Made by a program: the position numbers and the translations under genes. The notes beneath the pieces were generated by a model. That model saw only the letters and a program-made list of their open reading frames with translations, ran no database searches and had not been told where the DNA came from. Below are positions 17,183-26,847 of a stretch of 64,000 nucleotides of DNA, one piece after another. This DNA comes from Marinilabiliales bacterium (lineage in GTDB: Bacteria > Bacteroidota > Bacteroidia > Bacteroidales > ML635J-15), in the NCBI GenBank assembly GCA_002869385.1, contig PKTB01000024.1:685990-749989 (forward strand), read 5' to 3'. Every line of letters starts with the position of its first letter. The stretch's first letter is position 1.

Positions 17183-17212
17183 CCCTCAAACCTTAACCCT
17201 TAAACCTTTAAA
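17166..17212. repeat. C-rich repeat, right arm of the S23 cassette
   Basis: CCCGCCCTTAACCCTC and CTTAACCCTTAAACC are the inverse of the left arm (AAGGTTTAAGGGTT, GGGTTAAG-GCGGG). It ends 3 bases before the next ATG. Confidence 0.8.
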
Positions 17213-17214
17213 TT

Positions 17215-18027
17215 ATGAAAAATACAATATTAATAACAGGTGCTACAAGTGGAATAGGTAAAGCCACAGCTGAGTTTTTTCTAGAAAAGTCGTGGAATGT
17301 TATTGCCACAGGAAGAAATTCAAACAAACTTGAAGAGCTTAAAAACAAAGGGGCAAAAATAATTGAACTTGATGTTACAAGCGACTCGGATATTAACAAC
17401 TTAATAACATATCTTGTTAATAATAAAGTACTTGTAGATGTTCTTGTTAATAACGCTGGTTTCGGACAATTTGGAACTATAGAAGAAACTAACATCAATA
17501 CGGCTAGAAAACAATTTGAAACCAATGTTTTCGGTTTAGCGGCTATATCCCAAAAGATCATTCCAATTATGCGCAAGAACAAAAGCGGTAGGATTATCAA
17601 TATATCCTCAGTTGCTGGTTTTGTTTCAATGCCCGGAGGTGGATGGTATGCCGCCAGCAAACATGCCGTAGAAGCGATTTCTGACTCTATGAGATGGGAA
17701 ACAAAACAGTTTGGAATTAAAGTCTCTCTGATTGAACCAGGACCAATAAAGACGGATTTTGCTCAAAACGTTGATAAAACAATCGTGCATGTAAGCGATA
17801 GCCCTTATGGAGATTTAATGAAAAACCTAACAGTATCTACTGATAATATTAAAGGTGGAACAGTTAATTCATGTGTTAAAAAGATATATAAAGCTGCTAC
17901 TAGAAAAAAACCAAGGAATAGATACCTTGTTACAAAAGAAGCTTATCTCATTAAGCTATTAATTAGTATTTTCCCTGCTAAAATTGTTGATTTAATTGTT
18001 ATTAAAATGTTCATAGGTAAAAAATGA
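17215..18027 (+). CDS. SDR-family oxidoreductase
   Basis: A 270-residue classical short-chain dehydrogenase: cofactor motif TGATSGIGKA (7-16), NNAG in DVLVNNAGFG, a catalytic Ser in INISSVAGF and YAASK (about 144-148). The loop after the first strand (TGRN) suggests NADP(H). Substrate unknown. Its start directly abuts the S23 repeat arm, so its promoter was probably rebuilt by that insertion. Confidence 0.9.
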   Translation: MKNTILITGATSGIGKATAEFFLEKSWNVIATGRNSNKLEELKNKGAKIIELDVTSDSDINNLITYLVNNKVLVDVLVNNAGFGQFGTIEETNINTARKQFETNVFGLAAISQKIIPIMRKNKSGRIINISSVAGFVSMPGGGWYAASKHAVEAISDSMRWETKQFGIKVSLIEPGPIKTDFAQNVDKTIVHVSDSPYGDLMKNLTVSTDNIKGGTVNSCVKKIYKAATRKKPRNRYLVTKEAYLIKLLISIFPAKIVDLIVIKMFIGKK

Positions 18028-18190
18028 AAGTGAATTTTAAGTTTATTAACATCTATTTTATTAACAATATTCAATAAACATTAGTTATATCAATGTAATA
18101 AAAACGTTAATAATTTTTTATTTAAAATTCCTTTTTTAATTGGAGTTTAAAAATAATTGTCCTTATTTCGCGTCAGATAAAAATTATTCT

Positions 18191-18889
18191 ATGAAAAAAA
18201 TATCAATAATACTAATTTTGACCGTTGCAACAAGTGTACTAATATGGTCATGTAAATCTCAAAAAGAAGTGGAAAACAAAAAAGTAGACCTTACCACACA
18301 GGTTGATTCAGCAAGTTATGCTATTGGAATGCAAATTGGACAAAATTTTGTTCAACAAGGACTTGATACTGTGATGAATATTGATGCGATTCTTGCAGGC
18401 TTAAAAGATCAATTATTAAAAGAAGCTAAATTAGATATTGCTGAAACAGATCAAATAGTTCAGACATTCTTTGCTGATATGCAAAAATCTCAATCAGGTG
18501 ATAAAATATCAGAAGGTGAGGAATTTTTAGCAGAAAATGGAAAACGACCTGAGGTTACTACAACTGAAAGTGGACTACAATATGAAGTACTAACAATGGG
18601 TGATGGTCCTAAACCGGTAGCATCTTCTACTGTTAAAACTCATTATGAAGGTAAATTACTTGATGGTACTGTATTTGACAGTTCGTATCAACGAGGCGAG
18701 CCTATCTCCTTCCCTCTTAATGGTGTCATTAAAGGATGGACTGAAGGTTTACAATTAATGCCTGTGGGTTCCAAGTTTAGATTTTATATCCCTTACAATC
18801 TCGCATATGGAGAAAGAGGTGCCGGCCAATTGATTGGCCCATATGAAACTCTTATTTTCGATGTTGAATTACTGGGAATTGAAAAATAA
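18191..18889 (+). CDS. FKBP-type peptidyl-prolyl isomerase, probable lipoprotein
   Basis: 232 residues starting MKKISIILIL with Cys at the end of VLIWSC (an imperfect lipobox, Trp at -2). An N-terminal helical dimerisation region like FkpA/Mip (SYAIGMQIGQNF, about 43-115) precedes a C-terminal FKBP domain (TVKTHYEGKLLDGTVFDSSY, GWTEGLQLMPVGSKF, IPYNLAYGERG). It would catalyse proline isomerisation of envelope proteins. An upstream start at 18140 would place a non-signal tail before the signal peptide and is rejected. Confidence 0.92.
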   Translation: MKKISIILILTVATSVLIWSCKSQKEVENKKVDLTTQVDSASYAIGMQIGQNFVQQGLDTVMNIDAILAGLKDQLLKEAKLDIAETDQIVQTFFADMQKSQSGDKISEGEEFLAENGKRPEVTTTESGLQYEVLTMGDGPKPVASSTVKTHYEGKLLDGTVFDSSYQRGEPISFPLNGVIKGWTEGLQLMPVGSKFRFYIPYNLAYGERGAGQLIGPYETLIFDVELLGIEK

Positions 18890-18895
18890 TTTATT

Positions 18896-18923
18896 AACCG
18901 AAGTTTTTACTTCGGTTTTTTTT
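18896..18923 (+). terminator. Rho-independent terminator after the FKBP gene
   Basis: AACCGAAG, TTTTTA, CTTCGGTT stem followed by a T-run. Confidence 0.85.
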
Positions 18924-18963
18924 TGTAAAAAACTAGGTGTAATATAAATTAACAAGAATCAAA

Positions 18964-19872
18964 ATGAAAAACAAAAGTCTTATCTCAATCAGCGATTTTT
19001 CTAAAGAGGAATATTTTAAAATTCTCGACCTTGCCGAGGAGTTCCAGAAAAATCCAAATCAAAAACTTCTTGACAACCATGTTGTAGCTTCTTTATTTTT
19101 CGAGCCTTCAACAAGAACAAGATTAAGTTTTGAAACTGCTATCCAAAGATTAGGTGGCCGTGTTATTGGTTTTAGCGAAGCTTCAAGCTCCAGTGTATCT
19201 AAAGGAGAATCTCTTAAAGACACAATCCTGACAGTTAGTCGTTATGCCGATCTGATAATTATGAGACATCCTATCGAAGGTAGTGCAAGACATGCTTCTG
19301 ATGTAACTGATATTCCTGTAATTAACGCAGGTGATGGCTCTAATCAACATCCAACACAATGTATGCTTGATTTATATTCTATCAGAAAAACTCAAGGAAC
19401 ATTAGAAAACCTAAATCTATTCCTCGTAGGTGATCTGAAGTATGGCAGAACTGTGCACTCATTATTGCAGGCAATGGCTCAATTCAATCCAGTATTTAAT
19501 TTTGTATCTCCTCCAAGTTTAAGAATGCCTCAGGAATATAAAAATTTCCTTGATGAAAGAGGTATAAAATATTACGAACACGATCAATTAGATGAAAATA
19601 TAAACCATGCTGATGTTGTGTATGTAACCCGTGTGCAAAAAGAAAGATTCTCAGACCCAATGGAATATGAAAAAGTAAAAAATGCTTATATTCTAAAAAA
19701 CAGTATGCTTAAAGACACAAAAGAAAATCTAAAGATATTACACCCACTTCCAAGGGTTAATGAAATTAGCACAGATGTGGACTCTAATAATAAAGCATAC
19801 TATTTTGACCAGGCTGAGAATGGTGTTTACACCAGAATGGCAATTATGGCACTAATGTTGGGATTAAAATAA
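18964..19872 (+). CDS. pyrB: Aspartate carbamoyltransferase catalytic subunit
   Basis: 302 residues, the normal length. It condenses carbamoyl phosphate and aspartate in the first committed step of pyrimidine synthesis. The carbamoyl-phosphate loop STRTRLSFE (about 50-58), the 80s loop SSSVSKGESL, the HPTQ motif and HPLPRVNEI are intact. pyrI follows after 26 bp, as in enterobacterial holoenzymes. Confidence 0.96.
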   Translation: MKNKSLISISDFSKEEYFKILDLAEEFQKNPNQKLLDNHVVASLFFEPSTRTRLSFETAIQRLGGRVIGFSEASSSSVSKGESLKDTILTVSRYADLIIMRHPIEGSARHASDVTDIPVINAGDGSNQHPTQCMLDLYSIRKTQGTLENLNLFLVGDLKYGRTVHSLLQAMAQFNPVFNFVSPPSLRMPQEYKNFLDERGIKYYEHDQLDENINHADVVYVTRVQKERFSDPMEYEKVKNAYILKNSMLKDTKENLKILHPLPRVNEISTDVDSNNKAYYFDQAENGVYTRMAIMALMLGLK

Positions 19873-19898
19873 TTAAATCATAAAATTTTAAATAAATA

Positions 19899-20360
19899 AT
19901 GATGAAAAGCGAATTAACCGTTAAAGCAATTGAACAAGGTACCGTTATTGATCATATCAAAGCGGACAGTTTATATAAAATCATTTCAATAATTGGGATT
20001 GATAACATCGATACAGAAGTTTTTATCGGAAATAATCTTGATAGTAAAAAATATGGAAAAAAGGCTATTATTAAAATAGCAGATAAGTTTCCTTCAATGG
20101 ATGACATCAATAAAATAGCATTGATAGACCAAAATGCTGTTATCAATATTATCAAAGATTATAAAGTTGTCGAAAAACAAAAAGTATCACTCCCCGACAC
20201 TATTGAGAAGTTTGTGAAATGCATAAACCCTAAATGTATCACAAATCATGACGATGTTGACACCAAGTTTAATGTAGTAATTAAAGATGGAAATGTCAAT
20301 TTAAAATGTTATTATTGTGAAAAAGTTACGGGACAAAAGAATATAGAAGTTATAAAGTAA
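19899..20360 (+). CDS. pyrI: Aspartate carbamoyltransferase regulatory chain
   Basis: 153 residues (152 if the second Met is used). The N-terminal nucleotide-binding domain (VKAIEQGTVIDHI) is followed by a zinc domain with cysteines in KCINPKCI and CYYCEKV. It binds ATP/CTP/UTP and links PyrB trimers, giving allosteric feedback. The 16-bp gap to the serpin gene suggests continued transcription. Confidence 0.95.
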   Translation: MMKSELTVKAIEQGTVIDHIKADSLYKIISIIGIDNIDTEVFIGNNLDSKKYGKKAIIKIADKFPSMDDINKIALIDQNAVINIIKDYKVVEKQKVSLPDTIEKFVKCINPKCITNHDDVDTKFNVVIKDGNVNLKCYYCEKVTGQKNIEVIK

Positions 20361-20376
20361 TTTAATCTATTGTGTT

Positions 20377-21558
20377 ATGAGCAAAATACTGACAACACTT
20401 ACGCTGATTATTTGCTTTTCTGTGACTATAAATGCACAGAAAACGACAAATATTGTTGAAAACAATAACGATTTTGCTTTTCGTTTATTTAAAAATATAT
20501 CAGCAACCGACTCGACAAATGTGTTTATAAGCCCTATTAGTGTATCATCAGCTTTAGCAATTACATACGATGGAGCAAAAGGGAAAACAGCTAAAGAAAT
20601 GAGAAAAACTCTTGGATTTACTAAAGATAAATCCGGATCTCATAATGAATTTACTGAATTGCTTAAATATTATAAACAGGATAATGTCAATATATTTAAG
20701 ATTGTTAATGCAGCATTTGCTAAAGAAAAATACAATTTTCTAGAATCATACTTTGAATTACTTAAAGACTATGATGCTTTAATAAAACAAGCCGACTTTA
20801 TTGATGATAATAATCGTGAAGAAGCACGAAATGAAATGAATCAATGGGTATTAGAAAATACTAATTATAAAATTGAAGAATTAATCGATAAAAGTTCGGT
20901 AGATAAACTGACCCGGCTTGTTTTATTAAATGCTATTCATTTTAAAGCCGACTGGAAATTTGAATTCCCTGAAGATAAAACCCGTCAGATGATTTTCCAT
21001 CATCCAAACAGACAGTATATTGCTAGTTATATGCATACAAAACAGGATTTCAAAATATTTCAGGACAGTACTCTTACATTTTTAGAAATTCCTTATGCTG
21101 ATGATCTTGCATCAATGTACATTCTTTTACCACCTGATTCATGTGACATTGACGATTTTATCAACAATCTTAATTATGAGAAATTTAAATTTTTTATAGA
21201 GTCTTCTGTTGAAGATAAAGTTGACATCCTGATACCTAAATTTAAAATTGAAGTTCGCTATAAGCTTAAAAAGAATCTTATGGACATGGGTATGCAACAA
21301 GCATTTACAAGTCGTGCTAACTTTAAAGGAATGAATGGAAGAAGTGACTTGCTTATCGATGATGTAATACATCAGACATTTATCGAAATAGATGAGAAAG
21401 GTACTGAGGCAGCAGCAGCTACTGCTGTAGTTGTCAGAGAAAAATCATCCCCAAAAGTCAGGTATGTAAATCTTAACAGACCTTTTGTTTTCATTATTAA
21501 AGAAAACTATAAAAATTCTATTTTGTTTATTGGAAAATTCATGAACCCACAAGAATAA
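20377..21558 (+). CDS. Secreted serpin-family protease inhibitor
   Basis: 393 residues with a signal peptide (cleavage near INAQK). The serpin fold is clear: FISPISVSSALAITYDGAKGKTAKEM near the N-terminus, the hinge DEKGTEAAAATAVVV (about 342-356) with small side chains needed for loop insertion, and the family signature NRPFVFIIKE...ILFIGKFMNP. An intact hinge predicts an inhibitory serpin. Counting from the hinge Glu (P17) puts Lys at P1 and Ser at P1', pointing to trypsin-like proteases, though a two-residue longer loop makes this uncertain. Location after pyrBI is unusual. Confidence 0.93.
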   Translation: MSKILTTLTLIICFSVTINAQKTTNIVENNNDFAFRLFKNISATDSTNVFISPISVSSALAITYDGAKGKTAKEMRKTLGFTKDKSGSHNEFTELLKYYKQDNVNIFKIVNAAFAKEKYNFLESYFELLKDYDALIKQADFIDDNNREEARNEMNQWVLENTNYKIEELIDKSSVDKLTRLVLLNAIHFKADWKFEFPEDKTRQMIFHHPNRQYIASYMHTKQDFKIFQDSTLTFLEIPYADDLASMYILLPPDSCDIDDFINNLNYEKFKFFIESSVEDKVDILIPKFKIEVRYKLKKNLMDMGMQQAFTSRANFKGMNGRSDLLIDDVIHQTFIEIDEKGTEAAAATAVVVREKSSPKVRYVNLNRPFVFIIKENYKNSILFIGKFMNPQE

Positions 21559-21563
21559 TAATT

Positions 21564-21962
21564 ATGAAAAGAACACTCATTTTTATAACAGGTTTGATAA
21601 TTTCAATGTCAGTATTTTCACAGTTTGGATATAAATATAAACTTGATCCGATTGATGGTGTTGAAATAAGCTATAAGATTGTACATGAAAAATTATTCGA
21701 TAAAGAGAGTACTGTACAATTGCGCTTTAAGTTTAAAAATACTAATGAAGATGATGTTAAAATACTCTTTGAGATTGAATACCAATTTGATCTTACAAAA
21801 AGATACAATAGTGGTGAGATAGAAATTGATATTCCACGAAAGTCTGCTAAGACTGGTAAAATTCATGGCTTGGTTTTTGAAATAGAATCAAATGACACAA
21901 AAGTATTTGAATCTGAAAATGCTAATTGGGAATTTATTATCTTTGAGGTATCAAAAGAGTAA
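21564..21962 (+). CDS. Small secreted protein, paralog A
   Basis: 132 residues with a signal peptide ending at VFSQ. The mature part begins DGVEISYKIVHE and has a beta-rich pattern (LRFKFKNTNEDDVKI, WEFIIFEV) suggesting an Ig-like fold. It is paralogous to the next gene and starts 5 bases after the serpin. Family not recognised. Confidence 0.8.
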   Translation: MKRTLIFITGLIISMSVFSQFGYKYKLDPIDGVEISYKIVHEKLFDKESTVQLRFKFKNTNEDDVKILFEIEYQFDLTKRYNSGEIEIDIPRKSAKTGKIHGLVFEIESNDTKVFESENANWEFIIFEVSKE

Positions 21963-21998
21963 TGAAACTTAAATAATTAACCTTTAAATTATAAGACT

Positions 21999-22433
21999 AT
22001 GAAAAATTTATTATTATTTATTATCCTTACAGGCTTTGCAACAGCTTTATACAGCCAAGACAGTGGTTATACCGACATGAAAGAAGCAATCGATGGTGTA
22101 GAGATTAGTTATAAAATTGTTCATGAAGTAGCATCAGATGTAACATCTCCTGCTGAATTAAGGCTTAAGTTTAAAAACACAAATGATTATGCTGTAAACA
22201 TAACTTTTCAACTTGGATACAGTTCTGGGATGGCACCAGATACTGAAGGTGAAGTAATGTCAATATGCATTAATAAAAATGCAAATAAAATGGGCAAAAT
22301 TGATGGTTTAAATTTCGAATTTCCTGAGGAACATGCAAGGTATCTTGAAATTCATAAAGCAAAATGGAATTTTCTAACTTTTGAAGTTGAAGAAGTAGAG
22401 AAATGTCTTGGTAATGGCGCAAGTAAAAACTAG
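21999..22433 (+). CDS. Small secreted protein, paralog B
   Basis: 144 residues with a signal peptide ending near LYSQD. It shares DGVEISYKIVHE, LRLKFKNTN, KMGKIDGLNFEF and WNFLTFEVEE with the preceding protein, so the pair is a tandem duplication. Two extra cysteines (CINKN, KCLGNG) are not in paralog A. Function unknown. Confidence 0.8.
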   Translation: MKNLLLFIILTGFATALYSQDSGYTDMKEAIDGVEISYKIVHEVASDVTSPAELRLKFKNTNDYAVNITFQLGYSSGMAPDTEGEVMSICINKNANKMGKIDGLNFEFPEEHARYLEIHKAKWNFLTFEVEEVEKCLGNGASKN

Positions 22434-22463
22434 ATAAACTAAATTAAACTAAATTTTAACATT

Positions 22464-23027
22464 ATGAAAAAACTACTTTTCTTATTATTACCGGCAATGT
22501 TCTTATTTGCTTGTAATAACGTTGAGACAACTAAAGATGCTGATGATGAATGCTGTGACAAAGAAAAAACAGAAGACTGCACACATGAACATGAAGGAAA
22601 ATGCAAAAATGCAATGAGTGTTGATGATTTAATGGCAAATTTAGAAGAAAACGTTGACAAAGAAGTAAGTGTTTGTGGTATTTGTACTCACATTTGCGAT
22701 AATTCAGGGAAAAACATCTTTGTTAATTCTACTACAGACGAAGAAATCCTAATTATTGGGAAAGCAGCAGATGGTGTAGAAGCATTTGACAAAGCTCTGG
22801 AAGGTAAAAATGTAATGATTACAGGAAAACTTATTGCTGTAGAAGTTGAAAACGATGAAGAAATTGAAGTTAACCACGAAGTAGAATTGGATTACTACAT
22901 CGAGGTTACTGCAGTTAAAAAATGTTGTGGTGGTGACCATAAGCATGATGGCTCAGGCAAACATGACTGTGATGGAAAACATGATCATGAGAACGATTGT
23001 GATGGTGAACACCAACACGCTGAATAA
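22464..23027 (+). CDS. His/Cys/Asp-rich lipoprotein, likely metal binding
   Basis: 187 residues with lipobox LFAC. After it comes DDECCDKEK...CTHEHEGKC, a central beta domain with CGICTHICDNSG (about 71-82) that resembles a small OB-fold, and a C-terminal tail with CCGGDHKHDG and repeated KHD/H-D-H units. The clustered His and Cys suggest binding of Zn, Cu or Ni at the cell surface or periplasm. It may buffer metal; this is inferred from composition only. Confidence 0.78.
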   Translation: MKKLLFLLLPAMFLFACNNVETTKDADDECCDKEKTEDCTHEHEGKCKNAMSVDDLMANLEENVDKEVSVCGICTHICDNSGKNIFVNSTTDEEILIIGKAADGVEAFDKALEGKNVMITGKLIAVEVENDEEIEVNHEVELDYYIEVTAVKKCCGGDHKHDGSGKHDCDGKHDHENDCDGEHQHAE

Positions 23028-23060
23028 TGTAAACATTGATTAAAATAATATCTTAAGTAA

Positions 23061-23080
23061 AGCAGAGTTAAAACTCTGCT
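23061..23080 (+). terminator. Terminator after the metal-binding lipoprotein
   Basis: AGCAGAGTT/AACTCTGCT stem with a short loop, followed by TTACTTTTG. It ends the transcription unit that begins at pyrB. Confidence 0.7.
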
Positions 23081-23090
23081 TTACTTTTGT

Positions 23091-23098
23091 TATTTTTG
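23091..23098 (+). promoter_or_regulatory. -7 box upstream of mtaB
   Basis: TATTTTTG lies 7 bases before the ATG at 23106, suggesting a nearly leaderless mRNA. An overlapping TACTTTTG lies at 23082-23089. Confidence 0.5.
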
Positions 23099-23105
23099 TG
23101 CTACT

Positions 23106-24398
23106 ATGAGTAATAAAAAAGTTGCATTTTTCACATTAGGCTGCAAGCTTAACTTTGCTGAAACTTCAACAATTTCAAGATTCTTTACAAGTAATGGATT
23201 TGAAATCGTTAAGTTCGCAGATATTGCTGATTACTATATAATTAATTCATGTACTGTCACATCCAATGCTAATAAAAAGAGTCGGAATGCAATATCAAGA
23301 GCCAGAAAAAAAAATGCAAAAGCCGTAATTATTGTTACCGGTTGTTATGCTCAACTTAAGGATAGAGAAATTGAAGATTTACATTTGGCAGATTATATAA
23401 TTGGAGCAAATGATAAGGCTCAAATTGAAACAATTATAGAAAAACATTCAGACTTAATCCAATTTAAATACCTGACAGATCATAAAAATGTCGAATCTTT
23501 TTTCCCTGCTTATTCAATGGGAGACAGAACACGTTCGTTTCTTAAAATTCAGGATGGTTGTGACTATTTTTGTGCATACTGCACAATACCATACGCTAGA
23601 GGAAGAAGTAGAAATGAAAGCATTAAGTCCATCATCAAGAATGCTGAAAATATAGCATTAGGAGGAATAAAGGAAATAATTCTTACAGGAGTGAATATTG
23701 GTGATTTTGGAAAATCTACAGGAGAAAATCTTTTTTAACTTCTAAAAGAACTAGTAAAAATATCAGGTATAGAAAGAATTAGAATTGGAAGCATTGAACC
23801 AAATCTACTTGAAGACAGAATTATTAATCTAATTGCAAGTGAGAAAAAACTTATGCCCCATTTCCATATTCCTTTGCAATCAGGTTCTGATGAAGTTCTT
23901 AAATTAATTCGCAGAAGATATTCAACTGACTTATTTAGAAAGAAAATAGAAACGATAAAAGAACTAATCCCTGAAGCATTTATTGGAATTGACCTAATTG
24001 TTGGTCTTAACGGAGAGACAGAGACTCATTTTAATCAAACTATCGACTTTATTAACTCATTAGATATCTCTTTTATTCATCATTTTCAGTATTCAGAGAG
24101 GGAGGGTACTTCTGCAATAAATTTTAGTCCAAAACCAAGCTCTAAAATAAAAAAAGAAAGAGCTGAACAAATAGCAAATATTTCAGATTATAAACACAAA
24201 ATATTTCTTGAATCATTTATAGGAAAAGATTCAAAAGTATTATTCGAATCAAGTAAAAAGGAAGGGAAAATATATGGATATACATATAACTACATAAGAG
24301 TCTGTATAAAATATGATAAATCTCTAATTAATAGAATTGTAGACGTTAAAATTTTAGAGTTTTATGAAGATGATATTTTAAAAGTTAATCTTAAATAA
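23106..24398 (+). pseudogene. mtaB: tRNA t6A37 methylthiotransferase MtaB, split by in-frame TAA
   Basis: 430 codons with a TAA at codon 211 (23736-23738) and no frameshift. The enzyme adds a methylthio group to t6A37 of ANN-decoding tRNAs. The N-terminal cluster cysteines C13, C49 and C80 and the radical-SAM motif C152/C156/C159 (GCDYFCAYC) are intact. Past the stop the frame continues LLKELVKISGIERIRIGS and MPHFHIPLQSGSD. The interrupted position reads ENLF-stop-LLKEL, where Glu (GAA) would fit. The stop codon overlaps the ATG of the next gene (TAATG). Confidence 0.88.
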
Positions 24399-25192
24399 TG
24401 AATTATAAAGAACTAACAAATAGTGTAATTAAAATCTCAAAGGATGCAGGGCAATTAATCCGCAATAATTTTGGAAATATAAACTCTGATAAAATCCAAT
24501 CAAAAGGTTTAAATGATTATGTGACAGAGATCGATAAATCGTCGGAGGAATTAATTGTCAAGCAATTATCTAAACTAGTTCCTGAGGCTGGGTTTATTGC
24601 AGAAGAAGGCACATCCACAAAAATAGGCAAAGATTATAATTGGATAATTGACCCACTTGATGGAACAACAAATTTTATTCATGGCATATACCCGTGTGCT
24701 GTAAGTATTGCATTAGAATATAGAAACGATATAGTTTTAGGTGTAGTTTATGAGATCGGCCTTGATGAATGTTTCTATGCATGGAAAGATGGTGGAGCAT
24801 ACCTAAACGAAAGTCCGATTAAAGTAAGTAAAACTGCAAAGGTGAAGAATTCTCTTATTGCAACAGGTTTTCCTTATCATGAGTTTGATAGACTTGACAA
24901 TTACATTGATTTGCTAAAGTATTTCACAAAAAACTCTAAAGGAGTCCGTAGACTAGGTTCTGCTGCAACAGACATTGCCTATGTTGCTTGTGGAAGATTT
25001 GATGCATTCTATGAATATGATTTAAAACCCTATGATGTTGCTGCAGGATCTATTATTCTGTCTGAAGCCGGTGGAATAAACGCTGATTTTTTGGGCAAAT
25101 CAAATTACATTTTTGGCAAAGAAATAATTTCCTCAAATCTTGTAATTTACGATGAATTTCTAAAGATTATAGAGAAATTTATGAGCATTTAA
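24398..25192 (+). CDS. Inositol-1-monophosphatase family protein
   Basis: 264 residues. Metal and phosphate motifs are intact: AEEGTS (about 67-72), WIIDPLDGTTNFIHG (about 84-98) and LKPYDVAAGSIILSEAGG near 209-226. Members dephosphorylate inositol phosphate or related sugar phosphates with Mg2+. The start overlaps the mtaB stop, so translation is coupled. Confidence 0.93.
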   Translation: MNYKELTNSVIKISKDAGQLIRNNFGNINSDKIQSKGLNDYVTEIDKSSEELIVKQLSKLVPEAGFIAEEGTSTKIGKDYNWIIDPLDGTTNFIHGIYPCAVSIALEYRNDIVLGVVYEIGLDECFYAWKDGGAYLNESPIKVSKTAKVKNSLIATGFPYHEFDRLDNYIDLLKYFTKNSKGVRRLGSAATDIAYVACGRFDAFYEYDLKPYDVAAGSIILSEAGGINADFLGKSNYIFGKEIISSNLVIYDEFLKIIEKFMSI

Positions 25193-25265
25193 CATTTCTT
25201 TTACATTTTAACTTGCAGACAGAGCTCTTTTTTAAGTATATTGCATAAACAACAAAACCTAAATT

Positions 25266-26717
25266 ATGAAAACTGTAATTGTATCCCTAAGCTTTCTACT
25301 TTACTCAATCTTCTCTTTTTCAAATCTGGAAGTGTATTTTATGTACTCAACATTTAACTCGCCGGATGGCCCTTATATTGAAACCTATTTAAGTACCATA
25401 GGAAAAACAGCGAACTTTGTTCAAAATGACAATAAAAAGTTTAGTGCTGAAATTGAAATAACTATGATTTTCAGAAAAGCAGATTCTGTAGTTGCATTGG
25501 ACAAATACAACCTGAAAAGCCCGGAAATAAATGATACCACTGAGAAAAAACCTAATTTTATTGATTTGCAAAGAATAAGTCTGCCAAATGGTATTTATAA
25601 TTTTGAAATTCAAATAAGGGATATCAACGACGATAAAGAAGCATATAAATTAACGGATATTATACAGGTTGATTTTTCAGAAAAGAAATTACAATTTAGT
25701 GGAACTCAATTAATTGAAAGCATCACCCCAACAGAAAATGAATCACCACTAACAAAAAATGGATTTGATCTATTACCATATATTTCAAATTTCTATCCAT
25801 CTAATTTTGACAAACTAAGCTTTTATACAGAAATATACAATTCTGATAAATCAATTGGTGATGATTTTATAGTCAGATATTATATTGAAAAGTTTGAAAC
25901 ATACGAGGAAATAGAATCATGCAGCAGATTTAAAAAATTAAACTCTGCTGCTATTGTACCGCTAATTGGTGAAATAAATATTGAAAATTTACCATCTGGG
26001 AATTACAGTTTAGTAATGGAAATAAAAAACCGAGATAATGAATCATTGCTAAAACAAAAGTTCTTCTTCCAAAGGAGTAACCCAGAACTGGATCCTAAAA
26101 TTGATTTATCAGAACTTATAAAGGAAACTGATATCTCAACGACATTTGAAGGAAGTATGAATAACACCGATTCGTTACGAGAATACGTGGCGTGTCTTAG
26201 ACCTATTGCTGATATGAATGAGAGAAATTTCATCGATTATCAGTTAAAAACAGCCTCAAATGAGATAATGCAGAACTATTTTCTTGAATTTTGGCTAAAA
26301 CGTTCTAATGTAGAGCCTGGGAATTTATGGAAAATCTACAAAGAACAGGTTGATTTTGTGGATAAATTCTATAGAACTCCAATAAATAGAGGTTATGAAT
26401 CTGACAGAGGACGTGTTTACTTACAATATGGCGCTCCAAACGATATTTATGTGTCGAAACATGAACCTAGTTCATACCCATACGAAATATGGCATTATTA
26501 CAGAGTAGCCGACGAAAACAATAAAAAGTTCATTTTCTATAATCCTAATATCGCAGGTGATGAATATGAATTATTGCATAGTGATCTAACCGGAGAAGTT
26601 AAAACTCCAAACTGGGAGCGTGTACTAAGTAAACGTAACAATGCACTCTATAATCACGATGTTATGAATTCTGATGATTCATGGGGAAGCAGAGCTCAGG
26701 AAGAATACAATAGATAA
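25266..26717 (+). CDS. GWxTD domain-containing secreted protein
   Basis: 483 residues with a signal peptide ending near FSNLEVY. Two beta-rich regions (about 20-150 and 170-275) precede a C-terminal domain with LKRSNVEPGNLWKIYKEQVDFVDKFYR, GYESDRGRVYLQYGAPNDIY and PYEIWHYYR. These are typical of the GWxTD domain family of Bacteroidetes and related phyla. The domain's function is undefined; association with the cell envelope is likely. Confidence 0.85.
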   Translation: MKTVIVSLSFLLYSIFSFSNLEVYFMYSTFNSPDGPYIETYLSTIGKTANFVQNDNKKFSAEIEITMIFRKADSVVALDKYNLKSPEINDTTEKKPNFIDLQRISLPNGIYNFEIQIRDINDDKEAYKLTDIIQVDFSEKKLQFSGTQLIESITPTENESPLTKNGFDLLPYISNFYPSNFDKLSFYTEIYNSDKSIGDDFIVRYYIEKFETYEEIESCSRFKKLNSAAIVPLIGEINIENLPSGNYSLVMEIKNRDNESLLKQKFFFQRSNPELDPKIDLSELIKETDISTTFEGSMNNTDSLREYVACLRPIADMNERNFIDYQLKTASNEIMQNYFLEFWLKRSNVEPGNLWKIYKEQVDFVDKFYRTPINRGYESDRGRVYLQYGAPNDIYVSKHEPSSYPYEIWHYYRVADENNKKFIFYNPNIAGDEYELLHSDLTGEVKTPNWERVLSKRNNALYNHDVMNSDDSWGSRAQEEYNR

Positions 26718-26847
26718 TTTCTAAGATTGCAAAGCGCTTATAAAATAGAGCAGTTTTATATGGTCTATGCATTATGCTCTATGCCAAGTATAAAAATTAT
26801 CCTATCTTTACAAAATACTATTTTATTATAAGTTGTTGTAAAAAGCT

